A stretch of DNA of 32,099 bases, from assembly GCF_947387525.1 (NCBI RefSeq), contig NZ_CANDNW010000019.1:1-32099 (forward strand). Direction: 5' to 3'. The position numbers and the translations under genes were made by a program. This DNA comes from Limosilactobacillus viscerum (GTDB lineage Bacteria; Bacillota; Bacilli; Lactobacillales; Lactobacillaceae). A model generated the notes under the pieces. The model saw nothing but the letters and a program-made list of their open reading frames with translations. It had not been told where the DNA came from and made no database searches. Below, piece by piece: positions 6,418 through 15,850 of this stretch. Within the stretch, counting starts at the first letter, position 1. The number at the start of each line of letters is the position of its first letter.

Positions 6418-7791
6418 CTAATCGACGTCAACTAAGCCCTTAAAGAGACCGTATACAAAGTCACTTGCGTCGAACTTTTGCAGGTCATCAACCTTTTCAC
6501 CAAGGCCGACATACTTCACCGGCAAGTGAAGTTCATTGCGGATTGCCAAAACAATCCCCCCACGTGCAGTTCCGTCAAGCTTCGTTAACACAATCCCGGT
6601 AACATCCGTGCTTTGTTTGAACAGTTTAGCCTGGTTAAGTGCATTTTGTCCAGTTGTTGCATCAAGGACCAGCAGTACTTCATGTGGCGCATCAGGGATT
6701 TCACGGGTTAAGATCCGCTTCATCTTCGCCAGCTCGTTCATTAAGTTAACCTTGTTTTGCAGACGACCGGCCGTATCGACGAAGAGAATGTCGTAGTCCT
6801 CTTCCTTAGCCTTCTTGACCGCATCAAAGACAACTGCAGCCGGGTCACCATTTTCAGGTCCCGTAACAATATCAACGCCGTCACGCTTGGCCCAGACATC
6901 CAGTTGTTCGGTTGCACCAGCCCGGAAAGTATCAGCAGCTGCTAGTAAAACCTTCTTGCCTTGCTTCTTAAATAAGGCGGCCATCTTACCAATCGTGGTT
7001 GTCTTACCAGCACCGTTAACCCCAACAAACATAATTACTGTTGGGCCTTCCGCTGCCATCTGGAGGTCAGGATTTTCACCTTTGCCCGCTTCCTCGTAGA
7101 TTTCAACCATCTTTTCAATGATGACGTTTGAAACATCTTGCTTGCTCTTCGCATTTTCCAGCTTAACTTCTTCCCGAAGGCTATCACTGAGCTTCATCGC
7201 CATGTCATAACCAACATCGGACTCAATCAGCATGTCTTCGAGGTCATCAAAGAAGTCCTCATCGACGTGACGGAAGTTAGCCAAGAAGCGGTTTAGGCGG
7301 GCACCAAAACCGGTCCGTGATTTTTCAAGCCCACGGTCATACTTCTTTTCTGTTTGATCAGCAGCTTCCTCTTCACCCGCCGTACTTGGAGCAGGGCTTG
7401 CTAGTGATTCACTGGTAACCGTGCTTGCTACGGATTCGCTAACGGATTCACTTGGTAAAGTACTTACTGACGCTGAGAACTGTTCACTAACCGAGATACT
7501 TTCAGCAACACTAGCTGATGCCAGGCTCTGACTAACCGATTCAGTTTGGCTTGTTGATTCAGTTGGGCTTTCAGTGGCTGCAACTGATAGCGACTCACTA
7601 ACGGTAGCTGACTGCGACATCGATTGTGTAATACTAGCTGCTTCAGAAGTGCTTAAGGTCGCAGAATTACTAGGCGAGTTCGCCATTGTCAATGATTCTG
7701 TCACTGACGTTGCAACACTAGCCATACTTTCTGACTGTGTCTGCGACTCTTCTTTCTTTTTATGCCGGCGGAAAATATCAAATAATCCCAT
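6418..7791 (-). CDS. ftsY: SRP receptor FtsY with serine-rich N-terminal domain
   Basis: This membrane-associated GTPase receptor docks SRP-ribosome complexes at the translocon. Of 457 residues, 1-15 ([15 protein letters not shown]) form the short basic membrane-binding start. Residues 16-136 are a low-complexity serine-rich tract with 41 Ser and 15 Thr in 121 positions, in SES/SVS/STS patterns. The acidic link EEEAAD and the conserved NG domain follow, with [10 protein letters not shown] at 257-266 and then [24 protein letters not shown] and GLGEKVDDL. The NG domain is complete, so the enzyme should work. FtsY A-domains vary in length but are usually acidic; this tract looks like a serine-rich surface adhesin. 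It lies two bases after smc, with GGAGGAAT as ribosome binding site. Confidence 0.96.
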   Translation of the reverse strand: MGLFDIFRRHKKKEESQTQSESMASVATSVTESLTMANSPSNSATLSTSEAASITQSMSQSATVSESLSVAATESPTESTSQTESVSQSLASASVAESISVSEQFSASVSTLPSESVSESVASTVTSESLASPAPSTAGEEEAADQTEKKYDRGLEKSRTGFGARLNRFLANFRHVDEDFFDDLEDMLIESDVGYDMAMKLSDSLREEVKLENAKSKQDVSNVIIEKMVEIYEEAGKGENPDLQMAAEGPTVIMFVGVNGAGKTTTIGKMAALFKKQGKKVLLAAADTFRAGATEQLDVWAKRDGVDIVTGPENGDPAAVVFDAVKKAKEEDYDILFVDTAGRLQNKVNLMNELAKMKRILTREIPDAPHEVLLVLDATTGQNALNQAKLFKQSTDVTGIVLTKLDGTARGGIVLAIRNELHLPVKYVGLGEKVDDLQKFDASDFVYGLFKGLVDVD

Positions 7792-7793
7792 GA

Positions 7794-10700
7794 CTATTCC
7801 TCCTCTTCCTTATTTTCATCCAGAGTGTTAACAACGTCTACGGAAACCATCTTAGAAATCCCCGATTCCTGCATGGTGACCCCGTAGAGAACATCGGCAC
7901 CCATCATCGTTCCTTTCCGGTGGGTAATAACGATAAACTGTGGCCCCGTTTTGCCAAACCGGGTTAAATAATTGGCAAAGCGTTGAACGTTCACCTCATC
8001 AAGGGCCGCTTCCGGTTCATCCAAGATTGCAAATGGTACCGGCCGGACCTTTAGAATGGCAAAGAGTAAGGTGATTGCCGTTAATGCCCGTTCACCACCA
8101 GATAACAGGTTGAGGTGCTGGTTCTTCTTGCCAGGTGGCTGGGCCATAATATCGACCCCACTCGTCAAGAGGTTATGCGGGTCGGTCAATTCTAATTTTG
8201 CGCGACCACCAGCAAAAATTTGCCGGAAGGTTTCGTCAAAAGCAGTAGAGACTTTCTTAAAGGTATCCATGAACCGTTGCTTAACTTCCCCATCCATTTC
8301 GGACATGGTTTGTTGCAACTGGTCACGAGATTCTAGCAAATCACTTTGCTGCCCCTTCAAGAAGTCATAACGTTCCTTCACCCGCTTGTACTCATCAATT
8401 GCACTGACATTTACGTCGCCTAGTTCATTAAGCCCCCGTTTTAACAGCTTTAGCCGAGTAGCTAGGTCCTGGTCGCTAATCTCTTGATCAGCCTTATCAC
8501 GGGCTTCTTCAATCTCCATTGAGTAATGCTCATTGAGGCGGTTAAGCAACTGGTCAATCTTTCCTTCACAACGAATCCGTTGCTCATTAAGCTGGTTAAG
8601 ATTATCCTGCGCTGCATGTTGAAGTCCCTGGACACGGTCCTGGCTTTCTTCAGCATCGCCCATCTGTTCTTCCAGAACTTCCAGCTTTTGGTTTAACTTT
8701 GCCAAAACTGACTTTTGCTGTTCCAAGGACTGTTGGGCATCCTTAAGCGCTGTTGCTGTACTTTCGCCATTATCATTTTGGGCCGCAATATTTTCATTCA
8801 GCTCTGCCAACCGGTGCTTAATTTGTTCACCAGCCGTTTGCAATTCCGCTAACTGGTCATGCAACTCTTTTTCCTGCTGGTGGTATTGCTGACTGCGTTC
8901 ATTAGCCACTGCCAACCATTGGTTTAGCCGATGGACTTGTTCATTTTGGCTATCCGCATTGGTTTGCAGTTCGTTAATTTGCTTTGTTACCCGATCAGTC
9001 TCATCCTTCGTTGCTGCCAGCTGCTTATCCGTTTCTTTTTGCGCTGTCTTATTTTCTGCAACTTGATCCTGATAAGTCTGGTGCTGGGTATTTTGCTGGT
9101 CATTTTGGTACTGCAAGGCATCGATCTGCCGTTCAACGCCCTTTACCTGGTCACCCAGGCGCTGGGCCGCAACCCGCGCCGTCTGCAGCTCCTGTTCCTG
9201 ATCATGAACCCGATTTTGCAGGTCAGCGAGCTTAGCCTGACCACGCTCACGAGACTGTTGAAGCTTTGCCACTAATTCTTCTAACTGCTTAGCCTCTTTT
9301 TCCTGCTTGGCAAGCAGTTTTGCAAATTGCTTGCCAGACTGCTTTTGGCTCAGGAGGCCACGCTGTTGGTGACGATTAGCACCACCAGTCATTGCACCAC
9401 TGGCATTGATTAACTGACCATCTAGGGTAACTACCCGCACCTGGTGATGTCCAGCACGAGCAATTGCCGTTGCGTGGTCCAAGTTATCAACTATCGCTGT
9501 ATTTGCCAGCAAGTGGTCAACAATCAACTGGTAACGTGAATCATAGTTAACTAGTTCCGTTGCTCGACCAACAAAGCCCGGCATTGTAGCCAATGATGAC
9601 CAAATAGTTAAGGGGCGCCGCTGACGCAAGGTGTCGAGTGGTAAGATTGTTACCCGACCAGCCCGTTGGCGGATCAGAAACTGGATAATTCCCTTACCTG
9701 TTTCCTGAGTATCAACAACTAGTTGCTGGAGTTGCCCGCCAAGGACGGTTTCAATGGCCGTTGTTAACTTGGCAGGGACATCGATTAACTCACTAACCGC
9801 ACCAGCCAGTCCAGCAAACTGTTCCCGGTTACGGAGAACACTTTGGACGCCCCGATAATAACCAGAATATTCTTCTTCCATCGACTGGAAGGCCTTAATT
9901 CGCGACTTAGTTGAATGAGCATCCCCCAGTACTTGGTACCATTGCCGTTGCGACTGTTGGTAACGCGTTGTAAGGTCGCTAAGCTGCTGCTGGACAGTGG
10001 TTAACTCCTGCTGACTGGCCTGCAGTTGCTCGTTGAGCTTTTCAATTTCTTCTTGCTTAGCCGCTACCTGTTGCTGCAACTTTGATTTTTGCTTCTCGCT
10101 TGCGGCCAGGTCGGCATTGCTCTGCTTTTGCTGACTTAAACTCTGCTGGTGATTTTGCTGGAGGAAAGCAGCCTGGTTATGCAAGGTCGTCTGCCGTTGC
10201 AATAAGTTAATTTGCTGGTTACGAAGGTCGGTCAACCGGGCCTGCAGCTGTTTCAACCGTTCACTGGCAGTTAACTTTTGGGTGGACGTTAGCTCATCCC
10301 GGTGTTCTTTCACCGCCGTTTGATGTTCCTTAATGGTAGTTTCTAGCTGCGCAAGGTTAGCTTTTACCTCACTAACCGATTGCTGGTTGGTGGAAAGCTG
10401 GTCCTGCAACCGCTGTTGTTCTTCAACTTGTTGCTGCTGTTTTACCGATGAAATCGACCGCTGGTTCTGATAATCAGCAATTAACTGGGTCTGGTGGAGG
10501 ATTTCACTTTGTGCGTGATCCTTCTCCTTCAGTAGGGCAGACCGTTGCTGTTTCAACCGGCTAAGGTCGGCTTCTGCTTTCTTACTATCAGCCATGTACT
10601 GGCTAGAGAGTTCACGCGCTTTTGACAGCTGTTGTTGCAGTCCCTGCAGTTGCTGATGTTGGCGGTCATATGTCCGGACAATCTGCGTTTGATCGAAGCG

Positions 10701-11369
10701 GTCAAACTGGCCTTTTTGTTCCAGGTAATCCTTTGCCAGGGCACTCTGGTCAGCAAGTGGTTCTAACTGGCTGGAAAGTTCGCTAATAATATCATTGACC
10801 CGGTTCAGGTTGTCCATCGTCCCGCCGAGTCGCTTTTCAGCGGTCTCTTTATTCTTGCGGTACTTAGCAACCCCCGCGACCGCCTCGATAATTGCCCGGC
10901 GGTCTTCAGGCTTACCATTGAAGATTTCTTCAATCCGTCCCTGCGAGATGATGGAAAAAGACTCCCGGCCTAACCCGGAGTCAATAAAGAGGTCCACGAT
11001 ATCCTTAAGCCGGACCCTCTGCCCATTAATTAGGTATTCACTGTCCCCATTGCGGAAAAGCTTCCGGGTAATCGTCAATTCTGTGAAATCACTTGCCAGG
11101 TAGTGGTCGCTGTTATCAAACGTAATTGAAACCAGTGCCCGGTTTAGTGGTGCATGGGCGGCAGAACCATTAAAAATCACGTCCGCCATTTTATCACCAC
11201 GTAAATGACGCGCTGATTGTTCACCCATCACCCAGCGGATTGCTTCGATAATATTACTCTTCCCGCTACCGTTGGGGCCGACGATCCCGGTCATCCCTTC
11301 TTCAAATTTGATCGTCGTCTTATGCGCAAATGATTTAAATCCGTCAATTGTTAAAGACAATAATTGCAT
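7794..11369 (-). CDS. smc: Chromosome segregation ATPase SMC
   Basis: This 1191-residue condensin subunit forms a homodimer that, with ScpA and ScpB, organises and segregates the chromosome. The N-terminal head carries Walker A GPNGSGKS (residues 31-38), then a long Gln/Glu/Lys-rich coiled coil and a globular hinge around residues 510-640 (GAVSELIDVP, LPLDTLR). A second coil follows, and the C-terminal head has the ABC signature LLSGGERALTA and Walker B FAILDEPEAALDE. It is full length with no sign of damage. It sits between rnc and ftsY, the usual order in Firmicutes, and starts 17 bp after rnc. Confidence 0.98.
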   Translation of the reverse strand: MQLLSLTIDGFKSFAHKTTIKFEEGMTGIVGPNGSGKSNIIEAIRWVMGEQSARHLRGDKMADVIFNGSAAHAPLNRALVSITFDNSDHYLASDFTELTITRKLFRNGDSEYLINGQRVRLKDIVDLFIDSGLGRESFSIISQGRIEEIFNGKPEDRRAIIEAVAGVAKYRKNKETAEKRLGGTMDNLNRVNDIISELSSQLEPLADQSALAKDYLEQKGQFDRFDQTQIVRTYDRQHQQLQGLQQQLSKARELSSQYMADSKKAEADLSRLKQQRSALLKEKDHAQSEILHQTQLIADYQNQRSISSVKQQQQVEEQQRLQDQLSTNQQSVSEVKANLAQLETTIKEHQTAVKEHRDELTSTQKLTASERLKQLQARLTDLRNQQINLLQRQTTLHNQAAFLQQNHQQSLSQQKQSNADLAASEKQKSKLQQQVAAKQEEIEKLNEQLQASQQELTTVQQQLSDLTTRYQQSQRQWYQVLGDAHSTKSRIKAFQSMEEEYSGYYRGVQSVLRNREQFAGLAGAVSELIDVPAKLTTAIETVLGGQLQQLVVDTQETGKGIIQFLIRQRAGRVTILPLDTLRQRRPLTIWSSLATMPGFVGRATELVNYDSRYQLIVDHLLANTAIVDNLDHATAIARAGHHQVRVVTLDGQLINASGAMTGGANRHQQRGLLSQKQSGKQFAKLLAKQEKEAKQLEELVAKLQQSRERGQAKLADLQNRVHDQEQELQTARVAAQRLGDQVKGVERQIDALQYQNDQQNTQHQTYQDQVAENKTAQKETDKQLAATKDETDRVTKQINELQTNADSQNEQVHRLNQWLAVANERSQQYHQQEKELHDQLAELQTAGEQIKHRLAELNENIAAQNDNGESTATALKDAQQSLEQQKSVLAKLNQKLEVLEEQMGDAEESQDRVQGLQHAAQDNLNQLNEQRIRCEGKIDQLLNRLNEHYSMEIEEARDKADQEISDQDLATRLKLLKRGLNELGDVNVSAIDEYKRVKERYDFLKGQQSDLLESRDQLQQTMSEMDGEVKQRFMDTFKKVSTAFDETFRQIFAGGRAKLELTDPHNLLTSGVDIMAQPPGKKNQHLNLLSGGERALTAITLLFAILKVRPVPFAILDEPEAALDEVNVQRFANYLTRFGKTGPQFIVITHRKGTMMGADVLYGVTMQESGISKMVSVDVVNTLDENKEEEE

Positions 11370-11386
11370 GCTTATCTTCTCTCACA

Positions 11387-12085
11387 TTATTTGTTTGAGC
11401 GCAGTTTATCCAGCGCACTCTGGGCTGCTTGCATTTCGGCTTGCTTCTTTGAGGAGCCATTTCCTTCGGCGATCACTTTACCATCTGCTGAAACATTAAC
11501 GTGGAACTCTGGAGCATTCTCCGTCCCACTTTCATCCAGCAAGTGGTATTCAATTAATACGTCGCCATCACGTTGGAGAAATTCTTGCAGGCTCGTCTTA
11601 GCATCAACAGCGTGGTCAAACCACCCCATGTCCAGCTTAGGGAAAATAACCCGGCGAACAAACTTTTCAACTGCGGGGCGACCCTGGTCAAGGTACAATG
11701 CACCAACAAATGACTCAAAAATATCACAAAGCAGGCCCGGACGTTGACGTGCACCAGCCATTTCTTCCCCGTGGCCCAACCGAATATATTGGTCAAAATG
11801 ACATTCCTTAGCAAACTTAGAGAAACTATCTTCGCAGACCATTGCTGCCCGCAAACGGGTTAACTTCCCCTGTGGTAGTTCGGGATAACGTTTATAAATA
11901 TATTCTGAAACGATCAGTTCCAACACGGCATCGCCAAGAAATTCGATCCGTTCATAAAACTTCAAATTTTGATCCGGGTGTTCGTTAACGTATGAAGCTT
12001 GCGTAAAAGCTTCGGCCAGCAAACTAGGGTCATCAAAATGAATATCAAATTCCTTGGCCAAGTAGTCTTGCAGTTCTTCGATCAT
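11387..12085 (-). CDS. rnc: Ribonuclease III
   Basis: This double-strand-specific endonuclease processes rRNA precursors and cleaves sense-antisense RNA duplexes. The 232 residues include the catalytic signature ERIEFLGDAVLEL near residue 45 and the second metal site CDIFESFVGALYLDQG. A C-terminal dsRNA-binding domain is present (DAKTSLQEFLQRDG and GNGSSKKQAEMQAA). ATG 12085 follows GAAAGGAAAT. It leads the rnc-smc-ftsY-ylxM-ffh unit, with a -10 TATAAT at 12129-12134. RNase III commonly degrades type I toxin-antitoxin duplexes, which is relevant to the left-end cassette. Confidence 0.97.
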   Translation of the reverse strand: MIEELQDYLAKEFDIHFDDPSLLAEAFTQASYVNEHPDQNLKFYERIEFLGDAVLELIVSEYIYKRYPELPQGKLTRLRAAMVCEDSFSKFAKECHFDQYIRLGHGEEMAGARQRPGLLCDIFESFVGALYLDQGRPAVEKFVRRVIFPKLDMGWFDHAVDAKTSLQEFLQRDGDVLIEYHLLDESGTENAPEFHVNVSADGKVIAEGNGSSKKQAEMQAAQSALDKLRSNK

Positions 12086-12128
12086 AAATAATTTCCTTTC
12101 TTGTCGTTAAAAATATATATTCTTTCCT

Positions 12129-12134
12129 ATTATA
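12129..12134 (-). promoter_or_regulatory. Probable -10 box for the rnc-smc operon
   Basis: A perfect TATAAT occurs on the minus strand 43 bases before the rnc start codon. The expected -35 position (CTGCGT) is poor, so this may be a weak or activator-dependent promoter. Just upstream is a further small inverted repeat, CTAAAA (12135-12140) with TTTTAG. Confidence 0.45.
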
Positions 12135-12239
12135 CTAAAAAGCGGCTGTTAACGCAGTCTTTTAGGTAAAATTATTTACTGGAAAGGGTCCTAGTGTTCA
12201 TCCCCCGAAATAATATTACCCACTAATATAGACGCGGCT

Positions 12240-12387
12240 GAGTGAGAAAGCTAAGAGTTCATGAGGTAGGCTTCTTACGAGCAAATCAAAAAACGAGGTC
12301 CAAAATCCGGCAAAAGCCGAACTCTGGACCTCGTTTCGTGCTCATAGAGGTGTCCTACTTCCGTCTTGCTCCCTCTTACTAGCACTC
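12240..12387 (-). repeat. 148-bp imperfect palindromic element between acpP and rnc
   Basis: The acpP-rnc gap of 310 bp contains no gene but a large inverted structure. Outer arms GAGTG (12240-12244) and CACTC (12383-12387) enclose further partly matching arms (GTAGG, GAGC and others), then an 11-bp perfect stem (12292-12302 with 12325-12335) and a central CGGC-AAAA-GCCG hairpin. The arms resemble each other over some 65 bases with gaps. It could be a miniature inverted-repeat element, a 3'-UTR-derived RNA or an elaborate terminator. The rest of the gap (12135-12239) holds only short AT-rich inverted repeats. Confidence 0.5.
12287..12335 (-). terminator. acpP intrinsic terminator
   Basis: AACGAGGTCCA (12292-12302) and TGGACCTCGTT (12325-12335) pair perfectly with a nested CGGC/GCCG hairpin inside. 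Six T residues follow on the minus strand (12293-12288). It begins about 60 bases after the acpP stop and separates acpP from the rnc operon. Confidence 0.8.
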
Positions 12388-12395
12388 AATCTTTG

Positions 12396-12650
12396 TTAAT
12401 TAGTGTGTTCATCAATATAGTCGACCACTTCGCCGATCGTACTTAACTTTTCTGCTTCGTCATCCGCAATTTCCGCGTTGAACGTGTCTTCTAGTTCTAG
12501 TACAAATTCTACGAAGTCAATCGAATCTGCATCTAAGTCCGTCTTCAAGTTCAAGTCGTCAGTAATCTTGGCCCGGTCGATATCAAAGTGGTCCGCCACG
12601 ATTTCTGAAACCTTGTTAAAAATCTTTGTCCGTTTTTCATTTTCAGCCAT
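12396..12650 (-). CDS. acpP: Acyl carrier protein
   Basis: This acidic protein of 84 residues carries acyl chains on a 4'-phosphopantetheine arm in fatty-acid and phospholipid synthesis. The attachment site is Ser43 in LDADSIDFVEFVLELED. A GTG five codons upstream (12665) is in frame, but ATG 12650 gives the normal ACP N-terminus and has GAGGTT ahead. It lies 36 bp after plsX, with which it works: PlsX makes acyl-phosphate from acyl-ACP. Other fab genes are not in the window. Confidence 0.95.
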   Translation of the reverse strand: MAENEKRTKIFNKVSEIVADHFDIDRAKITDDLNLKTDLDADSIDFVEFVLELEDTFNAEIADDEAEKLSTIGEVVDYIDEHTN

Positions 12651-12686
12651 GGTAAATAACCTCACTTTATTAGGTACGAACCTATT

Positions 12687-13721
12687 TTATTCGTTTTCTT
12701 CCTTCTTGTCTACTAATGATTCTTGACTAAAGAATTCAACCGTCTTGTCAATTACTCCTGACGTTAACATCGTCCGGATTTGACTAATCGTGTTCTTCAC
12801 TGCTGCCGCATCAGAAGCACCGTGCGTCTTAACCACCGGTGCCTTTAACCCCAGCAGTACCGCCCCACCATAGGTCGATGTGTTCATCTTCTTACCAATC
12901 TGGTGGAAAACCGACTTCAAGAATAAGTAGCCAAGCTTAGCACGTAAGCCGCCATTCATAATGCCATGCCTAATCAGTGTCAGCATCATCTTGGCCGTTC
13001 CCTCTGTCGCCTTCAGTGCTGCATTAGCCGTCCAGCCATCACTGACTACTACGTCGGCCTTGCCAAACAGTAGGTCACCAGACTCAATGTTTCCAACAAA
13101 GTTCAGGTCTTTCTCATTGTTCAAGTCTTGCCAAACTGCCTTGTGAAGCTTGTCACCCTTATCTTCCTCGGCACCATTATTTAGCAAGGCTACCCGCGGA
13201 TTTTCAACTTTTAGCACGTTTTCCGCGTAAAACTTACCCAAGTAGCCATACTGAACCAAGTTTCGTTCCTTGCTCTCCGCATTGGCACCTGAATCAAGAT
13301 ATACAAAGCTCTTACGGTCAGAGCCCGGCTTAGTAATCGGTAAAATACTGGTCAAGCCGGGCCGGTCAATTCCCTTGATCCGGCCAACAACAAAGATTCC
13401 GGCAGCAAGTACCGCACCGGTGTTTCCAGCAGAGAAGAATGCATCTGCTTCACCATCCTTAACGGCCTTTGCTGCGCGGACAATTGATGAGTCCTTCTTC
13501 TTCCGGATAGCACGCACTGGTTCTTCACCCATAGCGATTTCTTCCGTTGTCTCAATCACGGTTAACCGGTCATTGTTTTTGATCAGTGGTTTAACCTTTG
13601 CCGGGTTACCGTACAATTGAAATTCAATATCATCAAATTGGTCACGGGCCTGTTCAACCCCTTCAATAATTGCTTGGGGAGCATTGTCGCCACCCATTGC
13701 ATCAACAGCAATCTTCATCAT
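12687..13721 (-). CDS. plsX: Phosphate acyltransferase PlsX
   Basis: This peripheral membrane enzyme (344 residues) converts acyl-ACP and phosphate to acyl-phosphate, the donor for PlsY in phosphatidic acid synthesis. The N-terminus MKIAVDAMGGDNAPQAIIEG is the family hallmark. SAGNTGAVLAAG, GANAESK and the C-terminal TYGGAVLLGLKAPVVKTHG are also characteristic. Two ATG codons occur in tandem (13721 and 13718); AAGGAG is better spaced for the first. It follows recG by 13 bp and precedes acpP. Confidence 0.97.
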   Translation of the reverse strand: MMKIAVDAMGGDNAPQAIIEGVEQARDQFDDIEFQLYGNPAKVKPLIKNNDRLTVIETTEEIAMGEEPVRAIRKKKDSSIVRAAKAVKDGEADAFFSAGNTGAVLAAGIFVVGRIKGIDRPGLTSILPITKPGSDRKSFVYLDSGANAESKERNLVQYGYLGKFYAENVLKVENPRVALLNNGAEEDKGDKLHKAVWQDLNNEKDLNFVGNIESGDLLFGKADVVVSDGWTANAALKATEGTAKMMLTLIRHGIMNGGLRAKLGYLFLKSVFHQIGKKMNTSTYGGAVLLGLKAPVVKTHGASDAAAVKNTISQIRTMLTSGVIDKTVEFFSQESLVDKKEENE

Positions 13722-13734
13722 TGTCTATCTCTCC

Positions 13735-15771
13735 TTAGTCAAAGTGTGTTTCAAGCTGGTGCCGGTGTAAGTACAGGACCAGCGGTTGATTATCATCTTG
13801 CTCATCCCAGTGCGGTGTCCGAAGTAAATCGGCGGCATCCTGGCGGGCAATCTGCAGCATTTTTAAGTCGCCAACCGGGTCGCCAACCTTAAAGTCAGGT
13901 ACCCCCGATTGCTTATTACCAAGGACATCCCCCGCACCACGCAATTCCATGTCCTTTTGTGCAACCACGAAACCATCATTAGTTTCGATCATCGTCTTCA
14001 TCCGGGCTTTTCCTTCATCGGTTTTCGGATCCGCCAACAGTAAACAGTAACTCTGCCGGTCGCCACGGCCAACCCGGCCCCGAAGTTGGTGAAGCTGGGC
14101 GAGGCCAAAACGGTCCGCATTGTAAATCATCATTACGGTTGCGTTGGGGTTGTCGACCCCCACTTCAATTACCGTGGTGGAAACAAGGACCTGAATTTTA
14201 CCCTCTTGGAAGTCGTGCATTACCGCATCCTTTTCGTCACCGGACATCCGGCCATGCAATAATCCCACTTTATACGCGGGTTCAAAATATTTTGCCAATT
14301 CATTGTAGAGGTCCGTCGCATTTTGAACATCTAGTGCTTCAGACTCCTCAATTAACGGACTGACAATATACGCTTGTGCGCCAGCGGCTAACTGGTCACT
14401 TAGGAAGTGAAGCGCCTCATTTTGCTGGCTAACCTTCAACCACCTAGTTTCGATTGGCTTGCGACCCGCTGGCAACTCATCAATAACCGAAACGTCCATT
14501 TCACCATAAGCCGTAATTGCCAGTGTCCGGGGAATCGGGGTCGCCGTCATTGCAAGTACATCAGGATTATTTCCCTTTTCCCGGAGGAGCTGCCGCTGGT
14601 TAACCCCAAAGCGGTGCTGCTCATCGGTAATCACCAATCCCAGGTTTGCGTATTCAACGTCATCTTGAATTAAGGCGTGCGTACCAATAATCAGGTTAAT
14701 CGCACCCGTTTTAATGGCCTTCCCTAACTCGCGGTGTTGCTTAGCAGTTAATGAACCAGTTAATAGTCCTACGTGTACATGGGTTCCCGCGAAAACCTTC
14801 GACAGCTTTTCTGCATGCTGAGCAGCAAGGATTTCGGTTGGTGCCATCAACGCTGCTTGGTAACCTGCAGAAATGGTGGCATAAATTGCAATCGCCGCCA
14901 CGATTGTCTTGCCTGAACCAACATCACCCTGTAACAAGCGGTTCATCTGGTATGGTTCACGAAGGTCACGACATATTTCATTAACTACTCGTTTCTGGGC
15001 ACCGGTCAGTTCGAAACCGATCCCGGCGATAAACTTCTTTAATTCATCATTATGGTAGAGGATCCGGTTCCCACTCGCCTGCCGGTTAGCCTGGCGAATT
15101 ACCTGTAGGCGGAGCTGGAATAAGAAGAACTCTTCATAGGCGGCCGTCCGCCTGGCTGCTTTGGCAAGACCAGCATTTTGTGGGAAATGAAGGTCATGAA
15201 TCATTTCGCGCCGATCCATCAACCGGTATTGGTCCCGCAACTTCTTTGGCAATAACGTTGGAATTACATTTTGGTATTCATCAAATGCCTGACGGATTAA
15301 GCTTCGGAGCGTGGCCTGACGGATATGTTTATTTACCGGGTAGACTGCACCCGCACCGGTCTTTTCCTGGTCGCCAGCTGCCAGCATTTTGTTTGCAGTC
15401 ACCTGCAGTCGCTGGGCGTCCCACTTTCCCATCACCGTCACTGGTTTATTTAATTCCACTCTTTTTTCAAGGTAGGGCTGGTTGAAGAAGGTAACCATGA
15501 TCACCTGTTGACCAACCTGAACACGGAAGGCCAGCCGACTGCGCCGGTAGCCAAACCGGGTAAGGAGTGGCTCTGAGACCACTGTTCCCTGAACGGTTAC
15601 TTTCTGCCGGTCTTTCACCGTCGTTAGGTCAACCGGTGTGACATCATCATACCGTGCCGGATAATAGGTCAGTAAGTCACCCACCGTATCAATTCCCAGG
15701 GTTGCCAAGTCGGCAACTCGTTTTGGGCCGACCCCCTTAAGAACTGATACAGGATCTTGTAGGCTCTTCAT
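13735..15771 (-). CDS. recG: ATP-dependent DNA helicase RecG
   Basis: This 678-residue branch-migrating helicase reverses stalled replication forks and processes Holliday junctions. An N-terminal wedge (OB-like) domain precedes the helicase core, with Walker A GDVGSGKT, DEQH box (ITDEQHRFG), TATPIPRTLA, LLHGRMSGDEK, TTVIEVGVDNPNAT and the QLRGRVGRG motif. It is full length. ATG 15771 follows AGGGAGG. The gene lies just beyond the fakA terminator; no convincing separate promoter was found, so partial readthrough is likely. Confidence 0.98.
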   Translation of the reverse strand: MKSLQDPVSVLKGVGPKRVADLATLGIDTVGDLLTYYPARYDDVTPVDLTTVKDRQKVTVQGTVVSEPLLTRFGYRRSRLAFRVQVGQQVIMVTFFNQPYLEKRVELNKPVTVMGKWDAQRLQVTANKMLAAGDQEKTGAGAVYPVNKHIRQATLRSLIRQAFDEYQNVIPTLLPKKLRDQYRLMDRREMIHDLHFPQNAGLAKAARRTAAYEEFFLFQLRLQVIRQANRQASGNRILYHNDELKKFIAGIGFELTGAQKRVVNEICRDLREPYQMNRLLQGDVGSGKTIVAAIAIYATISAGYQAALMAPTEILAAQHAEKLSKVFAGTHVHVGLLTGSLTAKQHRELGKAIKTGAINLIIGTHALIQDDVEYANLGLVITDEQHRFGVNQRQLLREKGNNPDVLAMTATPIPRTLAITAYGEMDVSVIDELPAGRKPIETRWLKVSQQNEALHFLSDQLAAGAQAYIVSPLIEESEALDVQNATDLYNELAKYFEPAYKVGLLHGRMSGDEKDAVMHDFQEGKIQVLVSTTVIEVGVDNPNATVMMIYNADRFGLAQLHQLRGRVGRGDRQSYCLLLADPKTDEGKARMKTMIETNDGFVVAQKDMELRGAGDVLGNKQSGVPDFKVGDPVGDLKMLQIARQDAADLLRTPHWDEQDDNQPLVLYLHRHQLETHFD

Positions 15772-15793
15772 TTACTTCCCTCCCTTATATTAG

Positions 15794-15823
15794 AAAAAGG
15801 ATGCGACAATCGTGCCAACATCC
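15794..15823 (-). terminator. Probable fakA terminator
   Basis: GGATG (15799-15803) pairs with CATCC (15819-15823), with a smaller CGA/TCG pairing inside. On the minus strand five T residues follow. The stem is short, so termination may be incomplete and recG may depend on readthrough. Confidence 0.5.
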
Positions 15824-15850
15824 CTTTTGCCATTTTAATTCAAGTAATTG

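Noticed and set aside
6408-6431. Upstream start for ylxM overlapping the ftsY end
   Set aside because: AGGTGG is correctly placed only for ATG 6407, which also gives the family N-terminus.
12140-12395. T-box or other amino acid riboswitch in the acpP-rnc gap
   Set aside because: No T-box sequence or specifier-like loop was found, and neither neighbour is an aminoacyl-tRNA or amino acid gene. The structure is better described as a palindromic or terminator element.
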